Part shown: in pieces, positions 1 to 9,618 of the stretch
Position numbering within the stretch: position 1 is the first letter of the stretch
Layout of the letters: each line of letters starts with the position of its first letter
NCBI GenBank assembly: GCA_963676045.1
Contig: OY780938.1
Location: 434,001-498,000, forward strand
Direction: 5' to 3'
Length of the DNA stretch: 64,000 nucleotides
DNA from: Methanogranum sp963676045
Lineage (GTDB): Archaea > Thermoplasmatota > Thermoplasmata > Methanomassiliicoccales > Methanomethylophilaceae
Made by a program: the position numbers and the translations under genes
Notes under the pieces: generated by a model
Seen by the model: only the letters and a program-made list of their open reading frames with translations
Database searches by the model: none
What the model was told of the DNA's origin: nothing

Positions 1-54
1 AGTACTTGACCTATCCTCATCCTTCGCCATATGCTCAAGTGTGACATCATCCAA
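1..54 (-). CDS. possible 5' end of a gene cut by the window edge
   Basis: On the minus strand an open frame starting at a TTG at position 54 reads out of the window with an acidic, protein-like composition (begins MDDVTLEHMAKDEDRSS). A TATA-like stretch (TTGATATAAAC) lies about 30-40 bp upstream, which would place transcription initiation near the start codon. Only about 18 codons are visible, so no function can be given, and an ATG in another frame nearby is an alternative. Confidence 0.25.
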   Translation of the reverse strand, partial: MDDVTLEHMAKDEDRSST

Positions 55-164
55 AATATGATGATTCTGATTTTTGATGTGGGTTTATATCAATAAATTG
101 GTGGTTTTTTATCGTTTGGCAACTGTAATATACTGACAAAGCATAGATACATCCGGTGGATTGA

Positions 165-1253
165 ATGGATCAAAGCTTATTATTGGTCATAGCGGTCCTT
201 GTCATAGTCGCAGTCATCGTATCCGCATTCAGCGGTGTCAAGATCGTGCAGCCTTATGAACAAGCGATATACATGAGATTGGGAAAATTCGTTCGCGTAC
301 TCAACCAAGGTCTGAACATCGTATGTCCATTGATCAACAAGGTCGTGAAACTGGACCTTCGTACGGAGGTCATGGATGTACCGAAGCAGGAGGTCATCAC
401 CAAAGATAATTCCCCTGTGAACGTGGATGCGGTCATATACATAAAGGTAACAGACCCCAAGAGCGCATTCTTCGAGGTAACTGATTACCGTCTCGCAACC
501 GTCAATCTCGCACAGACGACACTTCGTTCTGTGATCGGAGAGATGGAACTCGATGAGATACTCTCAAGCAGAGAGAGGATAAACATACAGCTGAGAGACA
601 CGCTGGATGAGAGCACGGACAAATGGGGCGTGAGGGTCGAGACCGTGGAGATCAAAGAGGTCGACCCCGCATTGAAGGTAAAAGCATCCATGGAGGACCA
701 GACGTCCGCTGAAAGGAAGAGGCGCGCCGCGATATTGGAGGCCGACGGTCTCAAAAGGGCCGCGATATTGGAAGCTGAAGGTAAGAAGAAATCGAGGATA
801 CTCGAGGCCGAAGGTCTCAGACAATCGATGATACTGGAAGCTGAAGGTAAGAGATTGGCCACGATATTGGAGGGTCAAGGAGAGGCTCAGAGGTTGCGTA
901 TAATGTCAGTAGGTGCCGCCACAATGGATTCCAAGGCATTATCAGTACTTTCAATGGAGACCTTGCAGAAGATAGGCCAGGGAGAGTCCTCGAAGATATT
1001 CTTCCCGATGGAGCTCACCAGATTGGTAGACGGCATATCGGATTACATCGGATCTGCTCAAAAGGTCCCCGACAGACAGATCTCGGATACAGATAGCATA
1101 AGGAGGGATATCGGCGACCCTGACGACATATTGGGTCCGATACCCAATCAGGAAGATATCAGACGTGAGACGGAGGAGATCAAGAAGAACGTAGAGAACG
1201 AGATCTCCGAATCCAACAGCATAGCGCAATCTGTGAAGACCACGAAGTCATAA
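165..1253 (+). CDS. SPFH/band 7 (stomatin/prohibitin-like) membrane protein
   Basis: This 362-residue protein has an N-terminal membrane helix (about residues 4-24), then an SPFH/band 7 domain (about 25-190) and a charged helical region. The stretch at about residues 185-250 is built of tandem units around ILEAEG or ILEADG, typical of the coiled coil in the QmcA/stomatin group. The family scaffolds membrane microdomains and is often encoded beside NfeD proteins, as here. A TATA-like AATATACTG at about 127-135 and a GGTGGAT ribosome binding site just before the ATG support this start. The last 70 residues are acidic, serine-rich and probably disordered. The family call is firm; the cellular role is inferred. 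Confidence 0.9.
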   Translation: MDQSLLLVIAVLVIVAVIVSAFSGVKIVQPYEQAIYMRLGKFVRVLNQGLNIVCPLINKVVKLDLRTEVMDVPKQEVITKDNSPVNVDAVIYIKVTDPKSAFFEVTDYRLATVNLAQTTLRSVIGEMELDEILSSRERINIQLRDTLDESTDKWGVRVETVEIKEVDPALKVKASMEDQTSAERKRRAAILEADGLKRAAILEAEGKKKSRILEAEGLRQSMILEAEGKRLATILEGQGEAQRLRIMSVGAATMDSKALSVLSMETLQKIGQGESSKIFFPMELTRLVDGISDYIGSAQKVPDRQISDTDSIRRDIGDPDDILGPIPNQEDIRRETEEIKKNVENEISESNSIAQSVKTTKS

Positions 1254-1313
1254 TTCTGACATCAATAAACCTCTTTCCCCATTATTTAAGTATCTCGTCA
1301 ATGATTAAGGAAC

Positions 1314-1757
1314 ATGGACCCCGTCGATCTAGCTTTGATATTGGTCATAATCGGAATAGTTCTGATCATAGTCGAGGCTCTTAGTCCGGGTATATATATG
1401 ATAATACCAGGTACCGTATTGCTTGTGTTGGGTCTGATCGGCTGGGCATTCCCTGATTTCTTGATGACATGGAAGTCGCCTTTGGTAGCTTTGGTCGTGG
1501 CTGTGCCGATAACGATCCTGACCGTATGGGGTTATAGATATCTTGGTAGACCAGAACCACCTTCCACGACGGTCATGGATTCATTGATCGGAAGGACTGG
1601 AAAGGTAACGGTGGCCATCGTTCCAGGAAGCATGAAGGGCAAAGTGAGGATAAGTTCCGATGTCTGGAGTGCTGAGGCCGACGAGGAGATCCCGATAGGT
1701 GAAGAAATCATTGTGGATTCAAGTTCAGGCGTTCATGTTCATGTGAAGAGGAAATGA
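1314..1757 (+). CDS. NfeD-like membrane protein
   Basis: The protein has 147 residues: membrane helices at about 6-24, 27-47 and 55-75, then a C-terminal beta-rich OB-fold segment (about 85-147, containing GRTGKVTVAIVPGS and GEEIIV). This is the short NfeD form without the ClpP-like protease domain. It lies 60 bp downstream of the stomatin gene in the same direction, the usual partner arrangement for stomatin/NfeD pairs. Its own TATA-like TTATTTAAG lies about 30 bp upstream, so it may also be transcribed separately. Confidence 0.85.
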   Translation: MDPVDLALILVIIGIVLIIVEALSPGIYMIIPGTVLLVLGLIGWAFPDFLMTWKSPLVALVVAVPITILTVWGYRYLGRPEPPSTTVMDSLIGRTGKVTVAIVPGSMKGKVRISSDVWSAEADEEIPIGEEIIVDSSSGVHVHVKRK

Positions 1758-1891
1758 GTTCGGGTCTATAGACCGTGCACATTTCAATAGTTAGTTTTAT
1801 TTCCTCTGAAGTTCGTACTTCAATATGCCTATGGATAAATCGTAGAAGAGGCCAAGGCATCTCCATTACAGATCCATAGACGGGGGCATAT

Positions 1892-3673
1892 ATGAAATGG
1901 AAATGTACTGTATGTGGTCATATTCACGAAGGCGATGAGCCGCCTGAGCAATGCCCTGTATGTGGTTCACCAAAAGATGTGTTCATACAGGTATCGGATG
2001 ATTATGTCGAGGGATCGGAGTCTTCCATCATTTCAAAGGATGCTATCGAAGAAGCCGATGTATTGGTGGTCGGTAGCGGTGCAGCAGGTCTGACAGCTGC
2101 CATAACGGCCAGGTCGAAAGGTGATACTGTGATCGTCCTCGAGAAGGCCAAGTTCGTGGGAGGCACAACAATACGTTCGGGAGGTGGATTCTGGATACCG
2201 AACAACAGATTCCAGAGAGCTGCCGGAATAAAAGATTCGAAGGCAGATGCACTAAGATATATTGCACATTACTCCTTCCCACATCTTTACGATCCTGAAA
2301 GCCCTACCTTGGGACTTCCGATACACGATTTCGATCTTTTGGATGCATACTGTGATAATGCCTCGGAGATGGTCGAATTCATCGAAGGGATAGGCGCGCT
2401 GCAGACCATCAATGAAATTAATTGGACAGGAAGGATGCAGGTGGATTACCAAGATCACATGCCGGAGAACAAGGGGATCCGCGGACGTGTATTGTACTCA
2501 TGCAATCCTGATGGAAAGAAGAGCTATGGTTTCGAATTGATGAGGCAGTATCAAGACTGGTGCCGTGAGAACGACATCGAGATATTGACGGATCATCGTG
2601 TGATAAGGATACTTGTCGATAAAGACAGGGCGGTCATCGGACTCATGGTCAAGATCGGGAACATATCGCGCACCTTCAAAGCCCGCAAGGCTGTGATTTT
2701 CTGCAGCGGAGGATATTCCCATAATCCCGATATGGTCCTTCGTTTTCAAAGAGGCCCAATGTTCGGAGGATGCGCAGCGCCAACGAATACAGGGGATTTC
2801 ATAACAATGGGTACAGAGATCGGCACCAGCATCGGAAATATGGCTGGCGCCTTCCGTGCAGAGACGATATTCGAGAATACAATCTCCAATCCAGATGGAT
2901 CGAACAGTGTGTTCTACATTCCAGGAGACAGTGTGCTGGAGGTGAACAAATACGGGCATCGTTTTGTCGATGAGAAAAGGAATTACAACGACAGGGCCAT
3001 GACGCACTTCGTATGGGACCCCCAACATGCTGAATGGATGCAAATGCTTACCTTCATGATCTTCGATCATAGGACAGCCTCCCTTTGGCAAGGATTCCCG
3101 CCATATCCTGTACAAGGCAAGGGACTCCCGCCATACATCATAACGGGAGATACGTTGGACCTGCTATCAAGCAGCATCTCGGAGCATCTGGATGCTCTGA
3201 GGCATCATACCGGAGGCTTCTCGCTTTCGTCCGATTTCTCAGAGGTTCTGAAGAGGACAGTGATACGTTTCAACGATCTTGCAAGAAAGGGTCATGACGA
3301 TGATTTCAAACGTGGGGATTATCTTTATGATAGGGAATGGACCACATTCCCTCCCACTGTTCCTGGCCAAGATTGGCCTCCGAAGAACAGCAGGAATCCC
3401 ACTATGTATCCATTAAGTGAAAAAGGTCCGTATTATGCCGTGATATTAGGGTCTGGAACATTGGATACGAACGGGGGTCCGATCGTCAATTCCAGAGCAC
3501 AGGTGCTGAATTCGAGAGGAGAGATCATAAAGGGCCTCTATGGGGCAGGCAACTGTATCGCGTCACCGACCGCCAATGCATATTGGGGAGCAGGTAGCAC
3601 AATAGGGCCTGCGATGACATTCGGATACATAGCAGCCAAGAATGCAGTGATGGAGAAATATAAGAAAAAATGA
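1892..3673 (+). CDS. rubredoxin-FAD fusion oxidoreductase (fumarate reductase/ketosteroid dehydrogenase-like flavoprotein)
   Basis: The 593-residue protein starts with a rubredoxin-like knuckle pair (CTVCG at about 5-9, CPVCG at about 21-25), then a linker and an FAD-binding Rossmann motif (GSGAAGLTAA, about 61-70). The rest resembles flavoproteins of the fumarate reductase / 3-ketosteroid dehydrogenase superfamily, including a C-terminal GAGNCIASPTANAYWGAG segment typical of FAD closure. The built-in rubredoxin domain probably passes electrons to or from the flavin. The substrate is unknown. A GGGGG ribosome binding site lies six bases before the ATG. It appears monocistronic and convergent with the next gene. 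The flavoprotein family is confident; a specific reaction cannot be assigned. Confidence 0.82.
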   Translation: MKWKCTVCGHIHEGDEPPEQCPVCGSPKDVFIQVSDDYVEGSESSIISKDAIEEADVLVVGSGAAGLTAAITARSKGDTVIVLEKAKFVGGTTIRSGGGFWIPNNRFQRAAGIKDSKADALRYIAHYSFPHLYDPESPTLGLPIHDFDLLDAYCDNASEMVEFIEGIGALQTINEINWTGRMQVDYQDHMPENKGIRGRVLYSCNPDGKKSYGFELMRQYQDWCRENDIEILTDHRVIRILVDKDRAVIGLMVKIGNISRTFKARKAVIFCSGGYSHNPDMVLRFQRGPMFGGCAAPTNTGDFITMGTEIGTSIGNMAGAFRAETIFENTISNPDGSNSVFYIPGDSVLEVNKYGHRFVDEKRNYNDRAMTHFVWDPQHAEWMQMLTFMIFDHRTASLWQGFPPYPVQGKGLPPYIITGDTLDLLSSSISEHLDALRHHTGGFSLSSDFSEVLKRTVIRFNDLARKGHDDDFKRGDYLYDREWTTFPPTVPGQDWPPKNSRNPTMYPLSEKGPYYAVILGSGTLDTNGGPIVNSRAQVLNSRGEIIKGLYGAGNCIASPTANAYWGAGSTIGPAMTFGYIAAKNAVMEKYKKK

Positions 3674-3762
3674 TAAGGAAAGCATATCTGCGATCGATTC
3701 CAAAACATCCTTTAAATCTTTTTCAATTCATTTTCATATATTCATGAGGTCCACTCGGAGTA

Positions 3763-5220
3763 TCATCTGTTCTCAAAGCAGACCTTATAATCTGTCCCTG
3801 TTAGTTCTTTTAAGCCAGACCTTATCATACCTTCATAAAATGAAAGTACATGCCTGTATTCTGTATTCCCTAGATCTCTTCTATCCACAGATATCTTGAG
3901 AGGAATGTGCGATATCACCTTCGCATCTATCCCATAACTGATATCTATCCCGCATATTTTTGATATGAAATTTTCCGGTTCTATGTTCGGCTCATGTGCT
4001 ATGAGGGCCTTGGCGAAATTCGATCCAGTCCTATACATCAATCCAGTGCCGTCTATGCCAGTCATCCTCAGTGCACATGTGACGTACCTGAATGCGCATC
4101 TGTAGTAATTCGAGGGGTCCTCCGCCAACGATGAGAACATCTCCTCTATCAGGCGCACGCATCCTTTTTCCGATCTGATCGGGACGAGCATCGGTAGGGC
4201 ATTGATGTAGTAGTAGACGTATTTCGAGCGAGTGTCGCTGTCAGAACATATCGCACCGATCTCCATCAACTTAGCGATATTCATATGGACTGTGACAGGC
4301 GGTATCTCCAGATCCTCAGACAACTGCTTCAGGGATCTCTTGTCGCTCATCAGGGCATCCAAGATCCTCATCTGCGTGATGTTGCCGAAAAGTATGGACC
4401 TGTCCCCTAAGAAATATATCGCATACGGGTTGTCTTCCCTGGTATCTTCAGATGCTATGTCGTATCTCCGCTTCTTGAAACAATTCTCATATGGCTTGAA
4501 GATCATAACTGTAGTGCCATCATCCTCGAGCATGGAATCCAGACGATACAGGTCGCCTGTCCTTTCCATCATCGATTGGCACAATGAACCTATTATCAGA
4601 CGAGTCGATATCAACGATTCCACCAACATATCGTCGTTATGATGCAACTTGGCCACAAGGATACCATTTTGGAGTTCCATCTCCACAGGCGGGAATGAAG
4701 CCCCCTTGTAGATATTCTTCATATTCTCGATGAACGCATCATCATCCATCTTGCCCATTACTTTCAAGATATAGTGTGCTGAAAGTCTGCCGCATCTCTC
4801 AAGCAGAGGATCTACGCTTATCCCTACGCTCAAAGGCATTATGCTTGTCAGCATCAATAAGGCGCTGTCATGTCCTTCCCTATTTGTCACTATCCTATCG
4901 AGTATGTCCTTTTCCATCCTGAGGACCTCTGGCTTGACATCAACTGACTCGATGCACTTGAATGAGGACGGATAATAGATGACTCGTCTTTTATCATCGT
5001 TATCCTGATACGAATCCACCAACTGCATTCTTGAGAGCTTCATCATGTTGGACTGTATCGATGATTTTGATAGATCGAGCTCCAATGCTATATCCGAGGA
5101 AGTCATCAAAGAATGTTGCAACATATCCATTATCTTTATACTGACGGGGTTGGTGAGATATCTCACCCCTCCTTCAGTTACGAATATCGCGTAGTGGTCA
5201 CTGTATTCAATGTCTGCCAT
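3763..5220 (-). CDS. tandem-duplicated winged-helix transcriptional regulator
   Basis: The 485-residue protein is made of two similar halves. Each begins with a short YAI(F/Y) segment, followed by an ArsR-like winged helix (about residues 18-85, containing SSDIALELDLSKSSIQSNM; and about 275-345, containing LKQLSEDLEIPPVTVHMNI) and a helical sensor-like domain of about 150 residues. It has no membrane segment. One chain could therefore give a pseudo-dimeric DNA-binding protein. It is transcribed divergently from the EFR1 ferredoxin gene across a 122-bp gap, so it may regulate itself and that gene. The ligand is unknown. The DNA-binding role is well supported; the target genes are inferred. Confidence 0.72.
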   Translation of the reverse strand: MADIEYSDHYAIFVTEGGVRYLTNPVSIKIMDMLQHSLMTSSDIALELDLSKSSIQSNMMKLSRMQLVDSYQDNDDKRRVIYYPSSFKCIESVDVKPEVLRMEKDILDRIVTNREGHDSALLMLTSIMPLSVGISVDPLLERCGRLSAHYILKVMGKMDDDAFIENMKNIYKGASFPPVEMELQNGILVAKLHHNDDMLVESLISTRLIIGSLCQSMMERTGDLYRLDSMLEDDGTTVMIFKPYENCFKKRRYDIASEDTREDNPYAIYFLGDRSILFGNITQMRILDALMSDKRSLKQLSEDLEIPPVTVHMNIAKLMEIGAICSDSDTRSKYVYYYINALPMLVPIRSEKGCVRLIEEMFSSLAEDPSNYYRCAFRYVTCALRMTGIDGTGLMYRTGSNFAKALIAHEPNIEPENFISKICGIDISYGIDAKVISHIPLKISVDRRDLGNTEYRHVLSFYEGMIRSGLKELTGTDYKVCFENR

Positions 5221-5342
5221 GCAATCAAGACCGATGTATTCATATTGAGTTGACGGATATAATATTTTTGAGTTCGCATATCTCGTGCTATCGTATCAAT
5301 TACCTCAGAATCGATTATATTATTGAACTTACATGATGTGTC

Positions 5343-6089
5343 ATGATATTGTGCTTCAGCGGTACGGGTAACAGCATGTACGCAGCCAAATGCATATCCA
5401 AATCCATCGGAGATCAGATAATCAATATAAACGACATGCTCAGATCGGAAGGAATGGGGGATCTGAGGTCAGACAGACCCTGGGTCCTTGTATGCCCAGT
5501 ATATGCTTGGAGGATACCCCGTGTGGTCGAGAAATTCATACGCGATAGCACATTCATAGGTGATCGCAGGATGTATTTCCTTTTGACATGCGATTCTGAA
5601 CCCGGTTCCTCGGATATGTACATAAAAAGGCTATGCAAGGAAAAGGGATTCGTCTACATGGGAACGTCGTCCGTCAGGATGCCGGAGAACCTCATAACGA
5701 TGTATTCGGCACCCAGTGAGAAGGAATGCGAAGCGATGATGCATCGCGCAGACAAGAGAATCAAAGGTCTGGCACAATTGGTAGATTCAGAAGTGATATT
5801 CACCGACGACAAGCCCAAAGGATTGTTCAAGAGCGTTGTATTGAATCCTCTCTTCTACAAACACTATGTGAAGCCTGAAGGATTTCACACAACTGATAAA
5901 TGCAATTCCTGTGGTTCGTGCGTATCCAATTGTCCTTTGGACAACATAATGCTAGTGAACGGAGTACCGGAATGGGGTAAAAATTGTACTTTCTGCATGT
6001 CATGCATATGCAGGTGCCCCACCGAGGCGATAGAGTTCAAGGAAAAGACAAAGGATAAAAGGAGATACGTCTGCAAGGACTTCGAATGA
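5343..6089 (+). CDS. EFR1-type flavodoxin-ferredoxin electron carrier
   Basis: The 248 residues begin with a flavodoxin-like FMN site (FSGTGNSMYAA, about 5-15) and end with two [4Fe-4S] ferredoxin motifs (CNSCGSCVSNCP and CTFCMSCICRCP, about 187-230). This architecture matches EFR1-family ferrodoxins, which probably move low-potential electrons in anaerobes; partners are not evident here. A TATA-like TTATATTATT about 25 bp upstream and no clear Shine-Dalgarno sequence suggest a leaderless transcript. The divergent neighbour is a duplicated winged-helix regulator, a plausible controller. Confidence 0.88.
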   Translation: MILCFSGTGNSMYAAKCISKSIGDQIININDMLRSEGMGDLRSDRPWVLVCPVYAWRIPRVVEKFIRDSTFIGDRRMYFLLTCDSEPGSSDMYIKRLCKEKGFVYMGTSSVRMPENLITMYSAPSEKECEAMMHRADKRIKGLAQLVDSEVIFTDDKPKGLFKSVVLNPLFYKHYVKPEGFHTTDKCNSCGSCVSNCPLDNIMLVNGVPEWGKNCTFCMSCICRCPTEAIEFKEKTKDKRRYVCKDFE

Positions 6090-6177
6090 ATCTCCATCAA
6101 TATGTTCCACATAGATGAGATTCGATGATCGACAAAGATGTCCGATCATATCTTCAAAATATAGTGAGTTGTAAAAA

Positions 6178-6510
6178 ATGTACGACCTCACATGCATAGC
6201 ATGGTTGATAATCGGAGGCCTCCTCGAACCGGTCTGGCTCTTGGCATTGAAGAGGTCGGATAATTTCAAGAACAGAGGATATGGAGCACTGGCGGTAATC
6301 GTTATGTTCGCAAGTCCTCTTTGTCTATCATTTGCAATGAAGGGCATACCCATTGGAATTGCTTATGCGGTGTGGACGGGCATAGGCACGGTCTGTGCCG
6401 TTTGCATCGGATTCATGTTCTTCAAAGAGAAGATAAACAAAGCGGTTGCACTATATACGATTCTTATAATCTGCGGAACAATCGGTTTGGCATTGGTGGG
6501 TGGTGCATGA
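6178..6510 (+). CDS. SMR-family exporter subunit (SugE/YkkC-like), first of a pair
   Basis: This 110-residue protein has four transmembrane helices and the small multidrug resistance signature: the membrane-embedded acidic residue in GGLLEPVW (Glu about 17) and the AYAVWTGIG motif in helix 3. The LKRS and AVWTGIGTV segments resemble the SugE/Gdx branch, some of whose members export guanidinium, more than EmrE. It overlaps the next SMR gene by ATGA, so the two are probably co-translated as a heterodimer. Substrate is not determinable from sequence, and no guanidine riboswitch is evident upstream. Confidence 0.85.
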   Translation: MYDLTCIAWLIIGGLLEPVWLLALKRSDNFKNRGYGALAVIVMFASPLCLSFAMKGIPIGIAYAVWTGIGTVCAVCIGFMFFKEKINKAVALYTILIICGTIGLALVGGA

Positions 6511-6872
6511 TGAATCCGTGGTACTATGTGCTTTTGGGCGGTGTATTCGAGACCGGTTGGGCTATAACGATGAAGCTGTCGGATGGTTTCACAGAGGTGC
6601 TATGGATAATACCGACTGTGATATTGATCATGATAAGTACCCTGCTGCTGAACAGAGGATTGACAGCCAAATTACCAACTGGGTCTGCTTATTCGGTCTG
6701 GGTGGGAATAGGTGCAGTGGGCAGTCTGATATCTGGTACCATGCTGTTCGGAGATTCGATGACCATTATAAAATTGGCCTTTGTGATGATGATAATCGTA
6801 GGCGTTATCGGCATCGAACATGAACACGGCAAAGAATTCTCGAAATTGGTAGAAGAGATCGAGACTAAGTGA
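6507..6872 (+). CDS. SMR-family exporter subunit (SugE/YkkD-like), second of a pair
   Basis: This 121-residue, four-helix SMR protein keeps the key Glu (GGVFETGWAITMK) and the helix-3 motif AYSVWVGIGAVG. It has a charged C-terminal tail (HEHGKEFSKLVEEIETK) that its partner lacks. The open frame extends upstream inside the first gene, but the ATG at 6507, overlapping the previous stop as ATGA with a GGTGGTG stretch before it, gives the family-length protein. Asymmetric paired SMRs usually assemble as obligate heterodimers with opposite membrane topologies. Confidence 0.85.
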   Translation: MMNPWYYVLLGGVFETGWAITMKLSDGFTEVLWIIPTVILIMISTLLLNRGLTAKLPTGSAYSVWVGIGAVGSLISGTMLFGDSMTIIKLAFVMMIIVGVIGIEHEHGKEFSKLVEEIETK

Positions 6873-6878
6873 TGCGGA

Positions 6879-8315
6879 TCAATATGACCTGTGGATCATT
6901 TCCTGTTTTACATCCCATAATCTCTTTGAAAGATCCACATAATATATGTGAGGATTGGAGAAACGCTTGACCTCTTCCCAAAGCGTATCTATCTGTTCGA
7001 GACAATATTTCCTCACATGTTCCAGAGAGGGGATATCATACACCAATTCTCCTTCTTTGAATATTGGTATCAAGAGTTCTCTTACATTATAATCAATTAG
7101 CGTCTTTTTCTTCCATACGGCCTCGGGATCAAAAATCTCCAGAGGTTTGGAGAAATCCACATCCTCATCATGGATGCATATTTGATCCGCTATGGCCATC
7201 CCATCTTTATCAAAAAGCCTATAGACCTTTTTGAAATGCGGGGTCGTTATCTTATCCGTATTTTCAGATATCTTGATCTTCGGGATTATATTGCCTTCCT
7301 CATCCTCTATGGCTACCAATTTATAAACTCCGTTGAACACTGGTTCGCTGTGAGCGGTTATCAATTTGTCACCAACTCCGAATGAATCTATGCATGCTCC
7401 CTGTTCTAGCAGGTCACGTATCAACCATTCATCGAGCGCATTGGATACGAATATCTTGCAGTCATTCAGGCCTGCATCATCCAACATCATCCTCGCTTTA
7501 CGGGTAAGGAATGAAAAATCACCTGAATCGAGACGTATGGCACATTTGGTTATGCCTTTTGGCAAGAGAACCTCTTTGAATGCCTTGATGGCATTAGGTA
7601 CTCCGCATTTCAAGGTGTTATAGGTATCTACCAATAACGTGGCATTATTCGGATACAATTCGCAGAAGGCCTTGAATGCCTCGAATTCGGTATCGAACAT
7701 CTGTACCCAGGAATGCGCCATCGTGCCGCTAGCAGGCACACCGTACCACTTCTCCGACACTGTGCACGCTGTGCCTCCGCATCCTGCTATGTATGCCGCC
7801 CTCGCGCCCAAAATGGCGGCATCTGTCCCCTGCGCCCTTCTGGAACCGAATTCCATGACTGTCCTGCCCTCTGCCGCCCTTACTATACGGTTGGCCTTGG
7901 TAGCTATAAGTGTCTGATGGTTTATCGTTAGAAGTGCGAACGTCTCCAATATCTGCGCTTGTATAGCATTCGCCCTTATCGATACGATCGGTTCACCTGG
8001 AAAAACCGGCGTTCCTTCGGGTACTGCGTAAATGTCGCCTGTGAAATGGAAATCCTTTAGATAATCCAAGAATCTGTCGCCGAAAACACCTTTCGAACGT
8101 AAGAAATCGATATCGCTATCGGAGAAACGAAGGTTCATGACATAATCTATAAGTTGTTCGAGGCCAGCCGCGATAGCGAAACCGCCCTTATCTGGAACGC
8201 GCCTGTAGAAGATGTCAAAGTAGACGATCCTGTCCTGCATATTCATCTCCATGTAACCATTGCCCATGGTGTATTCGTAATAGTCACAAAGAAGCGATAT
8301 GTTCCTATCGTTCAT
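6879..8315 (-). CDS. pncB: nicotinate phosphoribosyltransferase
   Basis: The product (478 residues from the ATG at 8315) carries NAPRTase features: the N-terminal DYYEYTMGNGY segment, the central EFGSRRAQGTDAA motif and the phosphate-binding IRLDSGDFSFL and SFGVGDKL regions. It converts nicotinate and PRPP to nicotinate mononucleotide in NAD salvage. A TTG at 8339 would extend it by eight residues, but a TATA-like TTACTTATATTG overlaps that TTG, so the ATG is favoured and the message may be leaderless. It is convergent with the SMR pair, with six bases between the stop codons. Confidence 0.92.
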   Translation of the reverse strand: MNDRNISLLCDYYEYTMGNGYMEMNMQDRIVYFDIFYRRVPDKGGFAIAAGLEQLIDYVMNLRFSDSDIDFLRSKGVFGDRFLDYLKDFHFTGDIYAVPEGTPVFPGEPIVSIRANAIQAQILETFALLTINHQTLIATKANRIVRAAEGRTVMEFGSRRAQGTDAAILGARAAYIAGCGGTACTVSEKWYGVPASGTMAHSWVQMFDTEFEAFKAFCELYPNNATLLVDTYNTLKCGVPNAIKAFKEVLLPKGITKCAIRLDSGDFSFLTRKARMMLDDAGLNDCKIFVSNALDEWLIRDLLEQGACIDSFGVGDKLITAHSEPVFNGVYKLVAIEDEEGNIIPKIKISENTDKITTPHFKKVYRLFDKDGMAIADQICIHDEDVDFSKPLEIFDPEAVWKKKTLIDYNVRELLIPIFKEGELVYDIPSLEHVRKYCLEQIDTLWEEVKRFSNPHIYYVDLSKRLWDVKQEMIHRSY

Positions 8316-8438
8316 CGATCGACGATATGTCTGAATCAATATAAGTAAAATGGTACATCGATAAAATTCGTACTATTGTCGATGTGATGATAATTGAAAC
8401 ACCGTAAGAATTAAAGTTGAGCAATCAATATTACATGT

Positions 8439-9611
8439 ATGGCATACAAGGTGGCAACATATTTTGTGATCGCAGTGCTAGTCGCATCTGTGTTGCTTCT
8501 CGGGGTCGTCTACGTTCAAGGGTCCGAAAGATACGAGAACAAATGGACGATGGTCGATGGGTCGTCTGTGAGCATCAGCGGATTGACCGGAGATATGACC
8601 CCAGATTCAGACTTTGATATTGTCGTCATCTCTCAGAATGACAATCTCTTCTATGGTAAGTATGGTGAGACGAACATATCCGGAGAGATATCCAATAGCA
8701 ACCTGTGGTTCTTTTCACAATTTCCCACATCGGAGATAGAGTTCTTTGGTTATATAACAAACAATAAAATGACCGCTCAAGTAATAATAACTGACGACAC
8801 TGGCCTCATTAAGTCGTATAGTCTGATATATACGAACGATGGCACATATGCGACGTCTGATTTCGAGAGCATCTCTGGACTTTCAATATCATGCTACAAA
8901 GCCACGATGGGATATGGCAAGAATAATTTCAGAGATATCTGGTATGAAGGTTCAGGCCTTAAGGTAACATATCAGACAGGTGGCGCTTTCAAGGGTGTGA
9001 TGGATCAGGGCGTAAATGGGAACGAAGTGAAGGTCGCCTTCGTCGGTTCTTTACTGCCAACCAAGAGCGATGGCAGTTATACTGCGGAATGCTGTGATGC
9101 CAACGGCAGATACTGGTCGATGAATTTCTACTCTAACGGGGAATGCATGACGATGACAGGATGTTTCAGGTCCGTATTCGATGGAGGTTATCTCAACCCT
9201 ATGACGGTGGAAAGGGTTTACTTCACGGGGACGCCCGATTACTCGTTGATACCGACTCCGATGGACATCGGGGATTCAGTATGGACTGCTGATGAGAAGT
9301 ATGTGATGGACTCAGAGGGTAACTTCTCGGTGGACGACAGGGATTGTTCGATGATATTCTACCTACAAAACAATGAGCTGACCTATGCATATGCGAATTT
9401 AGGCTCCACAGAGGACGCCTCGATGATGGCTTGCATGACCTATTATTTCAATTACGGAAATTATTTCATCGGTATGATGGACAAGGGCACATCAACAGTA
9501 TATGTGTTGGGGATCTTTGAAGACAATGATACATTGACTTTCTATTATACCATTTCAAATGCAGATCAATGCAATACCACCAAAGTGACCTTTACGAGAA
9601 GCGCAGATTGA
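8439..9611 (+). CDS. secreted or membrane-anchored protein of unknown function
   Basis: I do not recognise this 390-residue protein. It has one N-terminal hydrophobic segment (about residues 6-26), probably a signal anchor, followed by a largely beta-strand, Ser/Thr/Gly/Tyr-rich, acidic domain with few lysines. At least two similar blocks are visible: a segment around GSEVW or DSVW followed by a FYLQ or NFYSNGEC strand, suggesting repeated beta modules. Composition and the single anchor resemble other surface proteins in this window (10413, 26470). It stands alone, converging on a membrane-protein gene. Confidence 0.6.
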   Translation: MAYKVATYFVIAVLVASVLLLGVVYVQGSERYENKWTMVDGSSVSISGLTGDMTPDSDFDIVVISQNDNLFYGKYGETNISGEISNSNLWFFSQFPTSEIEFFGYITNNKMTAQVIITDDTGLIKSYSLIYTNDGTYATSDFESISGLSISCYKATMGYGKNNFRDIWYEGSGLKVTYQTGGAFKGVMDQGVNGNEVKVAFVGSLLPTKSDGSYTAECCDANGRYWSMNFYSNGECMTMTGCFRSVFDGGYLNPMTVERVYFTGTPDYSLIPTPMDIGDSVWTADEKYVMDSEGNFSVDDRDCSMIFYLQNNELTYAYANLGSTEDASMMACMTYYFNYGNYFIGMMDKGTSTVYVLGIFEDNDTLTFYYTISNADQCNTTKVTFTRSAD

Positions 9612-9618
9612 GCTGCGG

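Noticed and set aside
6090..6177. Guanidine riboswitch before the SMR pair
   Set aside because: No paired hairpins with ACGR loops or other riboswitch-like structure could be seen.
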